This document shows positions 1 to 11,300 of a DNA stretch of 64,000 bases, piece by piece. A model generated the notes under the pieces. That model saw nothing but the letters and a program-made list of their open reading frames with translations. It ran no database searches and was not told the DNA's origin. The stretch is taken from NCBI GenBank assembly GCA_903772945.1, contig CAICTM010000049.1:62001-126000 (forward strand), in the 5' to 3' direction. Made by a program: the position numbers and the translations under genes. Numbering within the stretch: position 1 is the first letter of the stretch; every line of letters starts with the position of its first letter. This DNA comes from Seminavis robusta (Eukaryota; Bacillariophyta; Bacillariophyceae; Naviculales; Naviculaceae).

Positions 1-149
1 CCAATGAATTACCAAGGGCTGCTCAAGACAGCAGACGGAGTAACCATCGTTCTGAACCAGACGTGGGTTACCCAGTATCCATGACCGTCGTCATGGACAG
101 AAAACGTGAGTCCACGTAGAGGTGGAGATCTCCGGGATGAACTGGCTTT

Positions 150-450
150 CGTCGCAAGTTTGCGCGCGTCAATCGTGACAGCTTCACCACATCCGTTTCA
201 AAGCAAACCGGAAATACATTAAGGAACGTCGCCAACGACTTATCCAGAAAAACACCGATAAGGAGAACACGGCACGTGTCCCTCATCAACACCATGTCAA
301 CGAAACTATGATGATTCATCAGTGTCAAGAACCGTTAATACGGTCAGCAACGGACAAGGTCCTTACCACACAGACCGAGTCAATAAACATGGCACTGTAC
401 GCTCCGACATACTACCGCCAATAGCGGCACAGTCTACCAGACTTGGAACA
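150..450 (+). pseudogene. Possible Ty3-like integrase C-terminal remnant
   Basis: No intact reading frame is present. In one forward frame around 195-330 a basic stretch (KYIKERRQRLIQKN, then ENTARVPH) resembles the basic segment just before the end of Ty3/gypsy-type integrases. About 340-450, in another frame, a GPYHTDRVNKHGTV-like segment resembles the conserved 'GPY.I..V..NGTV' block that follows it in those polyproteins. The two blocks are in the right order but in different frames and broken by stops, as in an old element copy. The assignment is from remembered family patterns only and is tentative; no protease, RT or RNase H of this class is in the window. Confidence 0.4.
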
Positions 451-573
451 TAAGTATTTACAACCATACAAGGCCTGATGCCCTTGTAGGATTGCCATCG
501 TGCGAGCACATGTTACATCCATCTCCGGAGAGTGCCCCGCACTTTTAATTCATATGTTCTCCTGTCCGACTGA

Positions 574-1012
574 TGTCGTGCCTTCCGTGACCCTTGTCAG
601 GGGGCGAATGCAATACACGGCTCTTAGCCTTATTCGCGACTCGATCCTAGATAGGGTCTGAGTTCGACTCATGACGTGTCCTTCGCGAATAGTCATTAGA
701 GACAGAATTCTCAATGACGCTCTAGTCATACTAGTTGATGATGAAACATCGCTCTAGATATTTAGCCAGCGTGGAGTACTTCCACGGCTACTAGATAAAT
801 GCTAGACGATCTTCCACGCGTTCCGTTTTGGGATCGTGGAGTGAGTAGGATTGCTACCGCAACCTACTCTATCTCACTTTCTACAGTCTCCCGCGGGAGT
901 TCAGATCTACGATCCTTTGATTGTGATCTCTCTCGTGATTAGTTTTTCATAGCTTTCATAATCCTCTCATATTTCATTCTCTCAAACTCAAAACACTCGA
1001 AAGATCTTTACA
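574..1012 (+). repeat. Candidate solo/3' LTR (TG...CA, ~439 bp)
   Basis: The non-coding stretch begins TGTCGTGCC and ends GATCTTTACA, so it has the TG...CA termini of an LTR. It lies between the integrase-like remnant and the Copia fragment. It is rich in stop codons, with a T-rich, C-rich last 100 bases as often seen in U5 regions. No second copy is in the window and no clear target-site duplication or upstream polypurine tract was found, so the ends are a guess. Confidence 0.3.
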
Positions 1013-1083
1013 CTAGCTTTTTAGCGTAGTGCACTAGGTCTTGGGGCGCCAGTGCCAAAGGGCTTCCAGAAGATCCCTGCCAC

Positions 1084-2605
1084 ATGGTGTATGACATCAA
1101 GATAGATGGACGCCACAAGTCGAGGTTTGTGGCAGGTGGGCACAGGACGGAGACGCCAACCGATTCTGTGTACTCAGGTGTTGTCTCTCTGCAAGGAATT
1201 CGCCTTGTTACCTTCATTGCGGAATTGAATGACTTAGAGTTGTGGGCCACGGATGTTGGTAATGCATACTTGGAGTCCTACACAACTGAAAAGGTATGCT
1301 TCATTGCCGGAGGCGAGTTTGGGCCTCTGGCTGGACACACAATGCAGATGATCAAGGCACAATATGGATTAAAATCTTCTGGAAAGTGCTGGCATGACAA
1401 GTTGTTTGATGTGCTACACTCCATGGGATCCAAGCCCTCACGCGCTGAGTCTGACATCTGGATGAAAGATCGAGGAGACCACTATGAGTATATTGCGTGC
1501 TACGTTGATGACCTGCTCATTGCATCACGTGAGCCCCAGGTAATCATAGATGGGTTGATGGCCGAGCCCACAAGTTCAAGCTCAAGGGCACTGGTGAGGT
1601 GGTTTCCACCTAGGATGCGAACTTCAAACGCGATGAGGATAGGGACACTCACAATGTAACATTCAAGTACATTGAGCGCTTGGAAGCACAATACTTACCC
1701 TCTTTGGGGAGAAGCAGTTCCACCAAGGTGACCAGTCCTGGTTGAGAAGAATGATCACCCGGGCTTGATACTTCCCCACTGTTGACGATGATGGGATCAC
1801 CAAGTACCAGTCCCTGATTGGAGGAATCCAGTGGGCTATTTCACTTGGAGGTTTGATGTTGGAGTTGCAACCATGACGCTCTCCTCGTTCCGAGTAGCTC
1901 CCCGTGTTGGCCACCTGGATCGATTGAAGAGGATTACCGGTTACTTGGTCAAGATGAAGCATGGAGGCATCTGTGTATGAACCGCTATCCCGGATTACTC
2001 CCAGTTGGAAGTCAGGAAGTATGATTGGACAAAGACGGTGTACCAGGAGCTGAAGAGGAACTCCCTGGTGACGCACTGCTCCCAAGGGCAAGCCGGTGGT
2101 CTTCACCACTACGTGGATGCCAACTTATACCACGATTGGGTACGGGGAGAGCGTCACTGGAGTCCTACACTAACGTGAATCAGACTCCCTTTGAATGGTA
2201 CTGTAAGAAGCAAGCCACCGTCGAAGTGGCGACTTATGGTTCGAGTTTGTTGCTGCCAAGATAGCTGCCCAACAAGCTGTCGCTGCCCATATCACATTGA
2301 GATACCTTGGTGTTCCAGTACAAGGCCCCACATACATGTCGGAGACAACGGGTCCGTTTGCACAAGCTCGACGCAGCCCCATTCCCCCTCAAGAAAAGGA
2401 TCAGCACTGGCTACCTTTTGTTAGGGAAAGCATCGCTGCGGGGACCATATCCTTCCATCCAATGCCAGGAGAAATCAACCCGGCTGACATCCTCACAAAG
2501 CATTGGAGCTATTCTCAGATTTGGACAATGCTCCGAGCAGTGAGTTCTGGAAAGGGAAAACCTGGACACCCTCACCCCGGTGAATCCGATGGAGGGGAGG
2601 GATAA
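1084..2605 (+). mobile_element. Decayed Ty1/Copia retrotransposon (RT-RNase H part)
   Basis: This is the remnant of a Copia-type pol gene. The first open stretch (1084-1659) holds reverse-transcriptase blocks: KSRFVAGGH near its start, ATDVGNAYLES (the catalytic-Asp block), an AQYGLKSSGKCWH segment and YVDDLLIA, the YVDD active-site box. At about 1555-1565 the frame slips by one base and the next RT block (HKFKLKGTGE) is in another frame. From about 1690 to 2290 the frame changes repeatedly. RNase H-like pieces survive near 2230-2260 (ATYGS) and at 2297-2605, with a typical C-terminal NPADILTKHW motif. Gag, protease and integrase are missing. Multiple frameshifts mean it cannot make a working polyprotein. 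Diatom genomes carry many such Copia (CoDi) copies; the lineage cannot be named from this piece. Confidence 0.85.
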
Positions 2606-2610
2606 AATGT
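2591..2610 (+). other. Polypurine tract and possible 3' LTR start
   Basis: A purine run (GGAGGGGAGGG, 2591-2601) directly follows the Copia pol end and is followed by TG at 2608 (TGTGGGTTGG). This is the expected order of polypurine tract then 3' LTR. The LTR end downstream could not be placed. The sequence from 2608 to about 3290 shows no recognisable gene. Confidence 0.35.
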
Positions 2611-3325
2611 GGGTTGGATCCATGGATCAACGTGGTGAGTGTGAGAACAATGTCTGCCTTATGTTACTGGTAACCACATGGTATGTGGAACAAGCAAGAT
2701 ATAGAGAATCTTGGTTGGTACTGGTGAGACACAGGCCATACATATGGACCCAGGGAAGCCCCATATGGTCCCATATGAAGGTTTTGACCACTGTATCACC
2801 CCAGTATGGCCATGAGGCGAGCATCTACTCAATCAGGTGACTCAGGAGGATCCAGGAGCCTCAGTGTGCTCAGAGTGCTCAAATCCTGCATAACACCCAG
2901 ATATTCTGATGCTGCTTTGATCATAGTCTAAGAAAGTAAAGTGTTATATTGATACCATCTCCTAGACCTGAAGCTCCTTGTCCCTTTGCAGTAGATACCC
3001 ATCCTGTTGAGGCTGAGCAGTAGGCATTGAAGAGGTAAGCTGACAGCGCTTGCTAGGCTGCCCAGCATCGTGATAGAATAACATCGGTACAGCTCCAGGA
3101 GCTGGAAACTCTGTAAGCAGAGGAGGCCTGTGGCCATCCTCATCTCTTGTGGAACTACCCTGATCCTTTCAAGAAGTTATTGCACGCCGGTACCAGTACC
3201 TATTAAGGGATCCAAAACACCCCCAATGCCAACTGTTGCAGACCCAGCCATGTCTTCTCGTCGCCGCCTTACTGTAATAGCACCACAATCCCACACCCGG
3301 ACCCACACCCGGACCCACTTATCCT

Positions 3326-3338
3326 GGGGGGGGGGGGG
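3326..3338 (+). repeat. 13-base poly-G run
   Basis: An uninterrupted run of 13 G lies just upstream of the Cys-rich repeats. It would disrupt any reading frame through it and is a likely place for a length error in sequencing. Confidence 0.9.
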
Positions 3339-3342
3339 TTGC

Positions 3343-4968
3343 CCCAGCTCCAACCCCCCGAGTCTGTGGCAGTGACACCCATCTGTGTTCAGATGGAACA
3401 AGAGTTGGCCGTGTCCTTCCTACTCGTCAATTTGCACAGTGTGGAACTCCTATTGTTTGTGTCCCTGCTACAGATCTGTGCCCCGATGGAATAACAATTG
3501 TCCCCAGGTCCCTTCCTACATGTGCCTTGGACCCTTGCCCAGTTGGTTGCTCATCTGATACCTTTCAGTGCCCTGATGGAACAGTTGTCAGCATGTCTCT
3601 TCCTTCATGCAACTTTGATGCTTGCCCAGTTATTGTTTGCCCATCTGATACCTTCCAGTGCCTGATGGATCATTTGTCAGCAGGTCCCTCCTTCATGCAA
3701 CTTTGATGCTTGTCCAACTGTGGCTTGCCCATCTGATACCTTTCAGTGCCCTGATGGATCATTTGTCAGCAGGTCCCCTCCTTCATGCAACTTTGATGCT
3801 TGTCCAACTGTGGTTTGCCCATCTGATACCTTCCAGTGCCTGATGGATATTTGTCAGCAGGTCCCCTCCTTCATGCAACTTTGATGCTTGTCCAACCGTG
3901 GTTTGCCCATCTGATACCTTCCAGTGCCCTGATGGATAATTTGTCAGCAGGTCCCCTCCTTCATGTAACTTTGATGCTTGTCCAACTGTGGTTTGCCCCC
4001 CTGATACCTTTCAGTGTTCTGATGGATCAGTTGTAGGACGTGGCCCTCCTCCTAAATGTGACTTTACAGCCTGCCCTGAAGATTCCATGATGGGTGGCGA
4101 CCCACACATCATGTCCTGGTCAGGAGCATGGTTTGACTATCACGGTGTATGGTAGGTTGTTCATGGCCACACCCGTTCCCTTTTTGTGTGCTCCAAAGCT
4201 AACATCACCTCAACTTGCCGCCTGCCATAAAGTGACCTAAAACTCATGCACGTTTCCAATTTCCAAGGTGAAAGTGATTTGGATATTCATGTCCGTACCG
4301 CTGGTCGCTACATGTACAGCTACATTGAGAGTGCAGCCATCTGTCTTGGAAATGATACCTTTGGAAATGATACCTTGGAAGTCTCCAGTTGGGGGCAGTA
4401 TTCGTTTAATGGGGTCGATGGTGCTTTGATCAACGATCGTGCTAAACTTGCCATCCGAATAGGCACGGTTGTTTCTCACTTTGGAGGATACCCCATCATC
4501 CATGTACCAACCAGTCGTAAGACCCACCGCTTTGATATCATCCTCTCAGAGAATTCAAACATCACCATGAGCATTCTGAAGGACATGGTGACTGTTAGGG
4601 TCCACCATGCAACCGAAGAAGACTTTGGAAAAGTTGTGGGCTTGTTGGGTAACTTTGAAGGCAAAATGTTGGCCCGTGATGGAGTGACTGACTTGAGTGG
4701 AGACATGAATGCCATGGGACAGGAGTGGCAGATTCGTGATGATGAGCCCATGCTCTTCCAGTCAGTCAGGGCTCCCCAGTACCCAGCCAAGTGTGCCCTT
4801 CCTGACACAGCTGAAAAGGAGGCTCGCCGTCTTGGTGAGGGGATCACTGAGACTGCTGCCAAGGCTGCTTGTGCTCATTTGAAGGCTGATGCACACGCCT
4901 TTGCCAATTGTGTCTATGATGTCACTGTCACCAATGACTTTGATGTTGTTGAGAGTGGAGCCTACTAG
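3343..4968 (+). pseudogene. Cys-rich repeat / vWF-D-like secreted protein, broken
   Basis: The 5' half encodes Cys-rich repeats (CPSDTFQCPDGSFV... CNFDACP) in 90-bp units. The 3' half begins with a GGDPHIMSWSGAWFDYHG block, the signature start of von Willebrand factor type D domains (usually GDPHF.T..G..YDYHG). It continues in a clean 240-codon frame (4246-4968) with SYIESAA, a GLLGN-like VVGLLGNFEG block and a C-terminal alpha-helical tail. Many diatom secreted proteins combine such repeats with a vWD-like domain. The gene is broken: two repeat units have two single-base deletions each, and the frame meets TAG just after the DYHG block (about 4152), with further disruption to 4245. An unrecognised intron could remove 4150-4265 but would not cure the repeat frameshifts. 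No start codon or signal peptide was identified. Confidence 0.7.
3635..4025 (+). repeat. Tandem 90-bp Cys-rich coding repeats
   Basis: Units start near 3635, 3723, 3813, 3901 and 3991, so spacing is 88, 90, 88 and 90 bp. The 90-bp unit encodes 30 residues with three or four cysteines. The two 88-bp units each lack two single bases, for example CAGTGCCTGATGG where others have CAGTGCCCTGATGG. More diverged units of the same plan extend upstream to about 3370. Confidence 0.85.
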
Positions 4969-5941
4969 CTAGGCATACAAGCAAGTAATCCATTCATTTC
5001 TATTTGTCAACTCCAAGAAGAAGAAAACAGGGGTCTTCCTGCCGTATCGTACTATGAAAGGCAGCGAGACTGTAGCCCTTTATAATGATTGTCTCCCTTT
5101 AGTATTTAGTTAACCAATAAGCACGTAACAGCTTGCAACCTCTTCTGATTTGCTTGATTCGAAGCATGCTTGTTTTGAGTTGTAGAAAAACTAACTTTTA
5201 ATTGGGAGACATGCAATAATGTTTAATGTTAGCGAGCTAGCTAGCAGTGCTGACTGATGGACGCGTGCTACCGCTACAGTCGTATCATTCTGATGCCGGA
5301 TGACCGTGGAATGCAGAGGCACAAGGAAATCGTGGTGGTTGGTTTGCGGAGTTACTAAGCATGCAATCGGCTCCCAAAGACGGCCGATGAAAGCTTTGCT
5401 TCGCTCGGGATCATTGACTTGCAGGAGAGACGTAAGGGGATGACACTTGAATTGGTATGGTAGATGCCATTGATGATGTTCAGGAGTAGGACGTGGACTG
5501 TTTGCGATGCTTCGCCGTCATTGCTATCGGTACACAAGGCAAGCTCCGAGTTTGCTTGGCCACTGGCAAAATTCATCAGCCACGGGTCGTGTTGTTGTTC
5601 GATTTTGATTCGATTCAATTTGATCGAGTCAAGTCGATTGAATCATCGATCATTCGATTCGATTCGATTCGATTAATCATTCAATTACAGATCTTTAGGG
5701 TTCTCACTGAGGTGTCGTGCAAGTGATGGCGAAAATGCAAGAATCATCTGCTGGATTGTTCTTCTCTCCCTGTCAATTGTTCTTCCAGCAAATGGTGTCT
5801 TTGAAGACCAACAGCCCCACCCATGATACTCCTATGATACAGCTGCGGCCATCAACCAGCAGCCACTGAAAGACACAAAAACCCAGAGATCGTCCTCATA
5901 GTCAAGTAGCTAGCTCTCCAGCTCCCCACAAAAGAAGAAAG
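4969..5941. other. Intergenic region
   Basis: No gene was recognised here. It holds the GATTC microsatellite (5594-5690) and the presumed promoter and 5' UTR of the LHC gene. The last 60 bases before the LHC ATG are purine-rich. Confidence 0.6.
5594..5690. repeat. GATTC/ATTCG pentanucleotide microsatellite
   Basis: Imperfect runs of GATTC with interspersed TGAATCATCGATC, ending in four consecutive ATTCG units. A similar ATTCG run followed by an AATGATCGAATGATT-type tail recurs at 55450-55515, so this is a dispersed repeat. Confidence 0.8.
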
Positions 5942-6645
5942 ATGATGAAGATGATTGCAACCCTCCAGATTTTGGCCACCATGGCATTGTCCGTGTCAGG
6001 TTTTGCGCCTGCTTTGCGCCCCCATTCCACCACCACGTTGCAAGCTCTGTCGTTCAATGACAATGTCCTGGCGAGAAGCGATCTTCCAGGCAATTTCGGC
6101 TTTGATCCTCTTCATCTGGCCCAGACTCCGCAACAACTGGTGACCTACCGAAAAGCCGAGATGAAACATGCTCGATTGGCCATGTTGGTGAGTTTTTGAT
6201 CTTGTTGTCCTCTTTTGAAAGAAAACAGACACAATGTCTTTTCCTGCATCTCACACAAAGTGTTCTTCTTTTTGTGTAACAGGCCGTCATTGCGATCATG
6301 TGGAGCGATGCGCATGTCGTGGACACTTTGGGCGCCACGCCATTTGTGGAGGGACGTGTCTTTCCCGAATTGTTGGGTGCCTCGCTGGGATTGCCAGCCG
6401 CACTGGAATTGTACGGAGAACGAGTAGAAGAAGATCATCAAGATGACAAATCCTACTTTCCGGGACAGCTTGACCTGGACCCCTTCCACCTATACCCCGC
6501 CGAAACCACGGGACAACGACGCGTGCAATTCGCCGAAATCATGATTGGTCGAGTGTGTATGATGGCCGCGGCAGCACGAATGACAGACATGCTGCTAGAT
6601 GCCGTTACCGCCGCCGAACCCATGGAAGATTTGATTGTGGTTTAG
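5942..6645 (+). CDS. Light-harvesting (FCP/LHC-like) protein
   Basis: Two exons, 5942-6187 and 6283-6645, encode 202 residues. The 95-bp intron begins GTGAGT and ends AACAG. Residues 1-20 are a hydrophobic signal peptide ending SGFAP, the motif that directs diatom proteins into the plastid. PGNFGFDP (about 49-56) precedes the first LHC helix, EMKHARLAMLAV (from residue 73), which carries the Glu/His/Arg chlorophyll-ligand and salt-bridge pattern. Residues after 130 repeat the plan, with a FDP-like LDLDPFHLYP and then AEIMIGRVCMMAA, the third-helix motif. Length fits an FCP/LHC protein of the thylakoid antenna. It is divergent: the second FDP lacks the usual GF and the middle helix is poorly recognisable. 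The subfamily (Lhcf, Lhcr, Lhcx) cannot be settled. Splicing is supported by restoration of the LAMLAV motif. Confidence 0.85.
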
Positions 6646-7462
6646 GCCCTCCTGGCTAGTAGGAACGACAACTTGCATGTTGATTTGGTACACACGTTTA
6701 CACAACAAATATACATTTCGACTACGGTGCTTGACAACCCATTGACAACCACGAAAAGCAACTGCAGAAAAAAAGAAGAACAGATTGACGACACCAATCC
6801 ATGATACATAGAAGGTACTTGATGCTACAACGGTATATAGAGCAGTACCGCAGTGTGGAGACCACTCAGGCAGAAGCAGCTGCCAAGAGTCTCCTCGGAA
6901 TGGTCGTCCTTTGATAAACAGAACTAAAACTTTTATTTGACAACCACAAAGGCACCTGCTTCAACCAACAGAAGATGGTCGTACTTCTCACGTAGACGTA
7001 GCCATGGCCCTGCATTGCAGCCGTCCTGCTTCAACCCATCTGCCTAACTAATGGATGGATTCAAAAACCGTTCACCGCCACCTTCAGATTCCGTCGCCTC
7101 TTTTAGATGCCAAATCTAGCTAGCTAGCTTGCCAAGTCCCCTGATGAAGACAAACTGTCTGGTGCATGTAGAAGGCAGCAGTTCTTCGGCCTGCGAAAAG
7201 CCTTGGCTTCGGAACTGCACTTGTGGTCGTCTTTCTACCGAACATGCAAACTTTCGCGGCTACCGTACTTTTGACCCGGGTTTGTTTCTCTGGCAATTTC
7301 AGGCTCGGACTCTGGTGGTTGCACGCGCAAAGAGCCGAATGTTCAGCCTACTAGCTAGCTAGTACTTCAATCTAAAAATTGCTGTGGCTAGCTGGATACA
7401 ATTAAACTCACTTTGCATCCTCAAAGGAGAACTTCGAAAGATACCTCACACATAAATCAAGT
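6646..7462. other. Intergenic region with CTAG repeats
   Basis: No gene was recognised between the LHC gene and the 3' end of the EGF-like gene. It holds two CTAGCTAGCTAG-type runs (about 7115-7130 and 7349-7363). Confidence 0.6.
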
Positions 7463-9657
7463 TTACAAATCTTCTTCGTTTGCTTGGCATGTATTTCCAG
7501 TAGTCCCTTCAGGACACCCAGAACAGACTCCACTAGGGGCACATGTAGCATTGCCTGGACAGCCATAGAAGCTGCCCAGGTCAGTACCTACAAGGTCTGT
7601 ACACTTCATTTCGTACTCACACAAAGCTCCAACCTCCTTTCGACAAGTACAAATGCCAGTGGCATCATTGCACGTCCCAAAGTTCTTGCACGGGTTGGCC
7701 TCACTGTTACATATAGCACAAACAAAGCGGCTGTCCAGCGGCTGGTTTTCGTCGACCCACCAGGACGTCACATAGGACCGCGGAACGCCGTCAACAAGGA
7801 GTTCGGCAGATGTGTCGGTTTCGATTGGGTTTCTGTTGGATTTTCGAGTTGCCTTGTACCATTGTACATCTGCTGGAGTAGGTCCATCGGACGGTGTCCC
7901 AACATCCACTGGCGAGCTTACATAGATTGGTGCAAAAAGAGTGTTGACAGCACTGAAATTGGCGGCTGCCAGTCGACTCGCTACCTCGCTCGGTCCTGTA
8001 TCAGAGGAAACTCCATAGATGACCCAACGTCGACCCAAAAATGCCATGATCCAGTTGGCGTTGGGGCCCACTCCAAAGTAGACTACAGGAGTTGAAGGAA
8101 TGAGCGAACAGTAAGCAGTAATATGTCTACGCGAAGGGAGACCGCAGGGTTCTTCGGGTTCTTACCTGGTCGGTGCTCGACTTGGAGCGTTCCGGGGCGC
8201 TCTGCTGTAACGTTGGTGTTGTTGTAAGTGATCATTGCGAAGTCGTATGGGACAGGATACTCGCTCAGGAAAGCAGGGAATCTTTCGGTCGCGAAACTGA
8301 GTGTCATTTCGGTACAGGGTTGTTCAAACTCGCAGTTGACTCCGTAGTATCCTTCTTTGCAGATGCACTGGTTCCGTTCGTTGCATACTCCTGCACCCTT
8401 GGTGCACTTCTTAGCACACTCATTGCATTGCATGCTGAAATGAACGAATGGATTGAAACCCATGCCATGTCGAACCGAAGTGACGACCCATGTATCGACG
8501 GTTTTCAAAATATCGTATCCCGTATCCTCACCGGATCTGGCAAGCACTTCCACTTCGCTGCTTCCACATGGCTCAAAAATTCCACTCAGATACGGTGTCA
8601 TGGTCCATCTCTTGTCTTTCTCGCAGTAGGCGAGCATGAACTGGCCTGTGGATCTCTCTTGGTAAACTGCCCTTCCGTCGCGCTTATATTGTAGTGGTAG
8701 CATGTCGAATGGCCCCGATATCTCTACAATGCCAGGGTTAAAGACGTCTCCAAATTGCACAAAGAGCTCTTTGCAAAGAAAAAACCCATGTTGCATTTGA
8801 TAGGTAAGGACGCCATAACCCGTCATGATGGCCGCCACAATCACCACATCTCTAATTCTCTTTCTCCAAGTGTATTCTGTTGACGTTCTAACCTTGACGT
8901 TGCTGACGTTCTTGATTTCTTGCTGTAGTTGTACGGAGCAAACTCCCCGTCCACCAATGGCAAATGCTTTGTTGTCAATCACCGCGAAGAATTTGTTCAT
9001 AGCCACGAAATCAACTCCCAACCCAAAGACAGTAGTCTCTTGCATCAACAAGACAAAAACGTCCAACGCCAAGAGCAATCCCACAATCAAATGCGTGATA
9101 CCAGACAGAGCCCACTTCCAAAACTGCGCCGTGGGGCAAACCTGCAGGACTTCCGGGTAGTAACCATCAGTCAAAAAAACGAGCGCCTCATTCATATCCA
9201 TGCTGTCTTGGCTCATGAATACAAGCAAAAGAGCTTGTGCGACCATGACCACTAGATCATTACCCGCAGGAATTCTCATGGGATTGGTGGAATCTGGATC
9301 CCAATCAATAAGATCGTAGAGAACCAACCAGCACAACATGCCTTGGAAAAAAGCAACCGAAATTCCGAACCAAAAGCCGGGGCCTTTTAGGTCGCCCGTA
9401 AAGATAAGTGAATAGATATCCTTGTCGAGTTCAGTCAGCGCGTACCCTTTGGGTAACAGCGCCTCTGTTTCGTTTTCTTCCTCTTCTTCATCTCCTTCAT
9501 CTTGATTGCCTTGCTCTTCGTCTTTTACGGGGTCATTATGGTCATCGGCTGGAGGGGTATCAAGTGTTTTGTCGGGTGGAGGGGTATCAAGCGTTTTTTC
9601 TACCGGTACTTCGAAACCATGCTCAGGAACGGGGGCCTGGCCTCCTTGGTCTGTCAT
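7463..9657 (-). CDS. Multi-pass membrane protein with EGF-like domains
   Basis: Two exons on the minus strand, 8166-9657 and 7463-8082, give 703 residues; the intron starts GTAAGA and ends TGTAG, and the joined phases (1 then 2) close exactly. Residues 1-70 are an acidic Pro/Glu-rich cytoplasmic tail with a short VEKTLDTPP repeat. About four hydrophobic segments follow between residues 90 and 300 (GFWFGISVAFFQGMLCWLVL, the ALLLVFMSQ region, the HLIVGLLLALDVFVLLM region, and the DVVIVAAIMTGYGVL region). A large region then carries an EGF-like cysteine pattern (CNECAKKC...CNERNQCICKEGYYGVNCE). The C-terminal exon has further CxC clusters (TCNDATGICTCRKEVGALCE). A surface or endomembrane role is likely. 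I recognise no named family; similar architecture is seen in diatom hypothetical proteins. Function is unknown. Confidence 0.8.
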
Positions 9658-10154
9658 CTTGGTTGTCCTGTCCTCTTCAACTCTTTGGTACTGCCACCTT
9701 TGTTGACGTCCTCAGAACTACCAGTCCTATTTCTCGTTGAATGGGCGGCAGTAGTGTCTCTGTTTTTTGAGTTCCTTGACGCGAAAGATCACACTCATTT
9801 TTTGGTCTGGCCGTCATCCATGACTCCATGAGATGTCAGCCTGTGCCGGGTTCGGCCTCAAGCTACTCGCGACCCAACCAGTTGACTAATCAACTTCCAT
9901 ACTGTACCGGTACAGGCTAACGCCTTCCCGAAATACACATTCGAACCAGTCTGTACGAAACGTAAAATTGACGAAATAGTAAGCCAATGCGTAAAAGTAA
10001 AATTCTAAATACCTTGTTATTAAGAATGTCCTTGACGTGCATTCTGCTACCTAGCTAGCCAGCTAGCTAGCTATCTACCTTCGTGACAAGCTAGCTAGCT
10101 AGTCACGCCACAGCTACAAATAGCTTGTTTACTACTACTACTTATCACTGATAC
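9658..10154. other. Intergenic region
   Basis: Presumed promoter of the EGF-like gene (its ATG is at 9657). No other gene was recognised. It contains a 25-base sequence (9862-9886) that recurs inverted with 22/25 matches at 12501-12525, beyond the two-ORF element. CTAGCTAG clusters lie at 10050-10105. Confidence 0.55.
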
Positions 10155-11300
10155 CTAACTGTATTGCTTCACAGCTTGCTCCCAGCCAGGGTTGCATGAG
10201 ATATTACAGCTGGGAGCAAGCAGCAAACCACAAGCACATTCCAACATGTAGTGGATGGCTCTTCTTTTGTTCTCCACATGTGTGAGCTTGCTGTTCATCA
10301 TTTTGAACTTTTCTGATTCTGTTTGGGTGACATCAAATAGTCTTACCAATTGTGCAGTTTGTTCGTCAAGTTTGTCTCCAAAGCTTGGACCGGCGGCCGG
10401 CAAAGTCGCACCCAAGCCGACATATTGTTCCAAGTTTTCAAAGAAACCCTGCCTCCCACCACCAAATGATAAAGGATCTGCATCTCCTAGAAGTGGGTAG
10501 CCTGTATAGAATTCTGATCTTTTGGCCTCTGCAGTGGTCAGCTTGGCACCATTCTTGTGCTCCACATCCCTTTGGTACATGTACCGACCAGGGCTGACAG
10601 ACGAGCTTGCAACCATGCCTGCACGGACCCACTGCCTGCGATTCTTGTCCCAATAGAAATAGGCACCATCAACTCGCATTTGAACAGTAACCAGCTTGAA
10701 ATTGGATGGATCAGCCAGTAGGCTGTCCGTTGGTTTGAGGCATCCCAAATCGTCCACAATTATGTCTTTCATAACAAAAAGCGCACACACATGACCAAGT
10801 GTCTTTGCTTGGAAGTCCCAGCACCAATTGTCTCTGTTATGCTCTTTAACGCGCTGACTTCCATTGACAAGCCAATCCAATCTCGTAACTAACATTGACT
10901 GTAGAAAATCTGCTTTTGATAGCAAAGCTGAATCAAGCTCGTCCGTGCCAAATCCAAATAGCCGACCTGCCTCGTTCCTCCACAAGTCGGTTGCCATGAA
11001 AGTAGATGCTGATACATAGTCATCGACACTGAATCTGGATAGACTGGACATCACAACCACCGCTCCAAGGTGACGCGTTGAAATTGGCTTTTGCGTCTTT
11101 GTCGATCTCTCTTTTGGCTTCACAATAATCACAGATTTGTCCTTGCATTCATAGGCCAATACAACCAGACACTTTTCGGTCTCTGGTACAATAGGATCCG
11201 TGGATTTCCCTTTTTGGGGGGCCAACCTGCAGCCAAATCTAAATGGATCCCCTTGAAGAAGAAGGGGGTTTGGACTATGTTGCGACACTACAACCAGCAT
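10155..11300 (-). CDS. Multi-copy diatom family protein in the inverted element
   Basis: An intact 381-codon frame. The start at 11300 overlaps the divergent plus-strand frame, and a more likely start is Met84 at 11051 (MSSLSRFSVDD). The central region contains VDGAYFYWDKNRRQWVRAG followed by SEFYTGYPLL and GGRQGFFENLEQYVGLG, then a Cys-containing C-terminal segment (LLLAPSCNISCNPGWEQA) that lies in the inverted terminal repeat. From memory these blocks recur in many diatom predicted proteins, apparently element-borne, but I know no function for them. No transmembrane segment or catalytic motif was recognised. It is intact although its divergent partner is broken. Confidence 0.55.
   Translation of the reverse strand: MLVVVSQHSPNPLLLQGDPFRFGCRLAPQKGKSTDPIVPETEKCLVVLAYECKDKSVIIVKPKERSTKTQKPISTRHLGAVVVMSSLSRFSVDDYVSASTFMATDLWRNEAGRLFGFGTDELDSALLSKADFLQSMLVTRLDWLVNGSQRVKEHNRDNWCWDFQAKTLGHVCALFVMKDIIVDDLGCLKPTDSLLADPSNFKLVTVQMRVDGAYFYWDKNRRQWVRAGMVASSSVSPGRYMYQRDVEHKNGAKLTTAEAKRSEFYTGYPLLGDADPLSFGGGRQGFFENLEQYVGLGATLPAAGPSFGDKLDEQTAQLVRLFDVTQTESEKFKMMNSKLTHVENKRRAIHYMLECACGLLLAPSCNISCNPGWEQAVKQYS

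Noticed and set aside
630-690. tRNA-like T-arm text (GGGTCTGAGTTCGACTC)
   Set aside because: No matching anticodon, D-arm or acceptor stem could be folded around it.
8173-8694. Plus-strand frame of 173 codons inside the EGF-like gene
   Set aside because: It is antisense to a well-supported Cys-rich coding exon and has no family features of its own.
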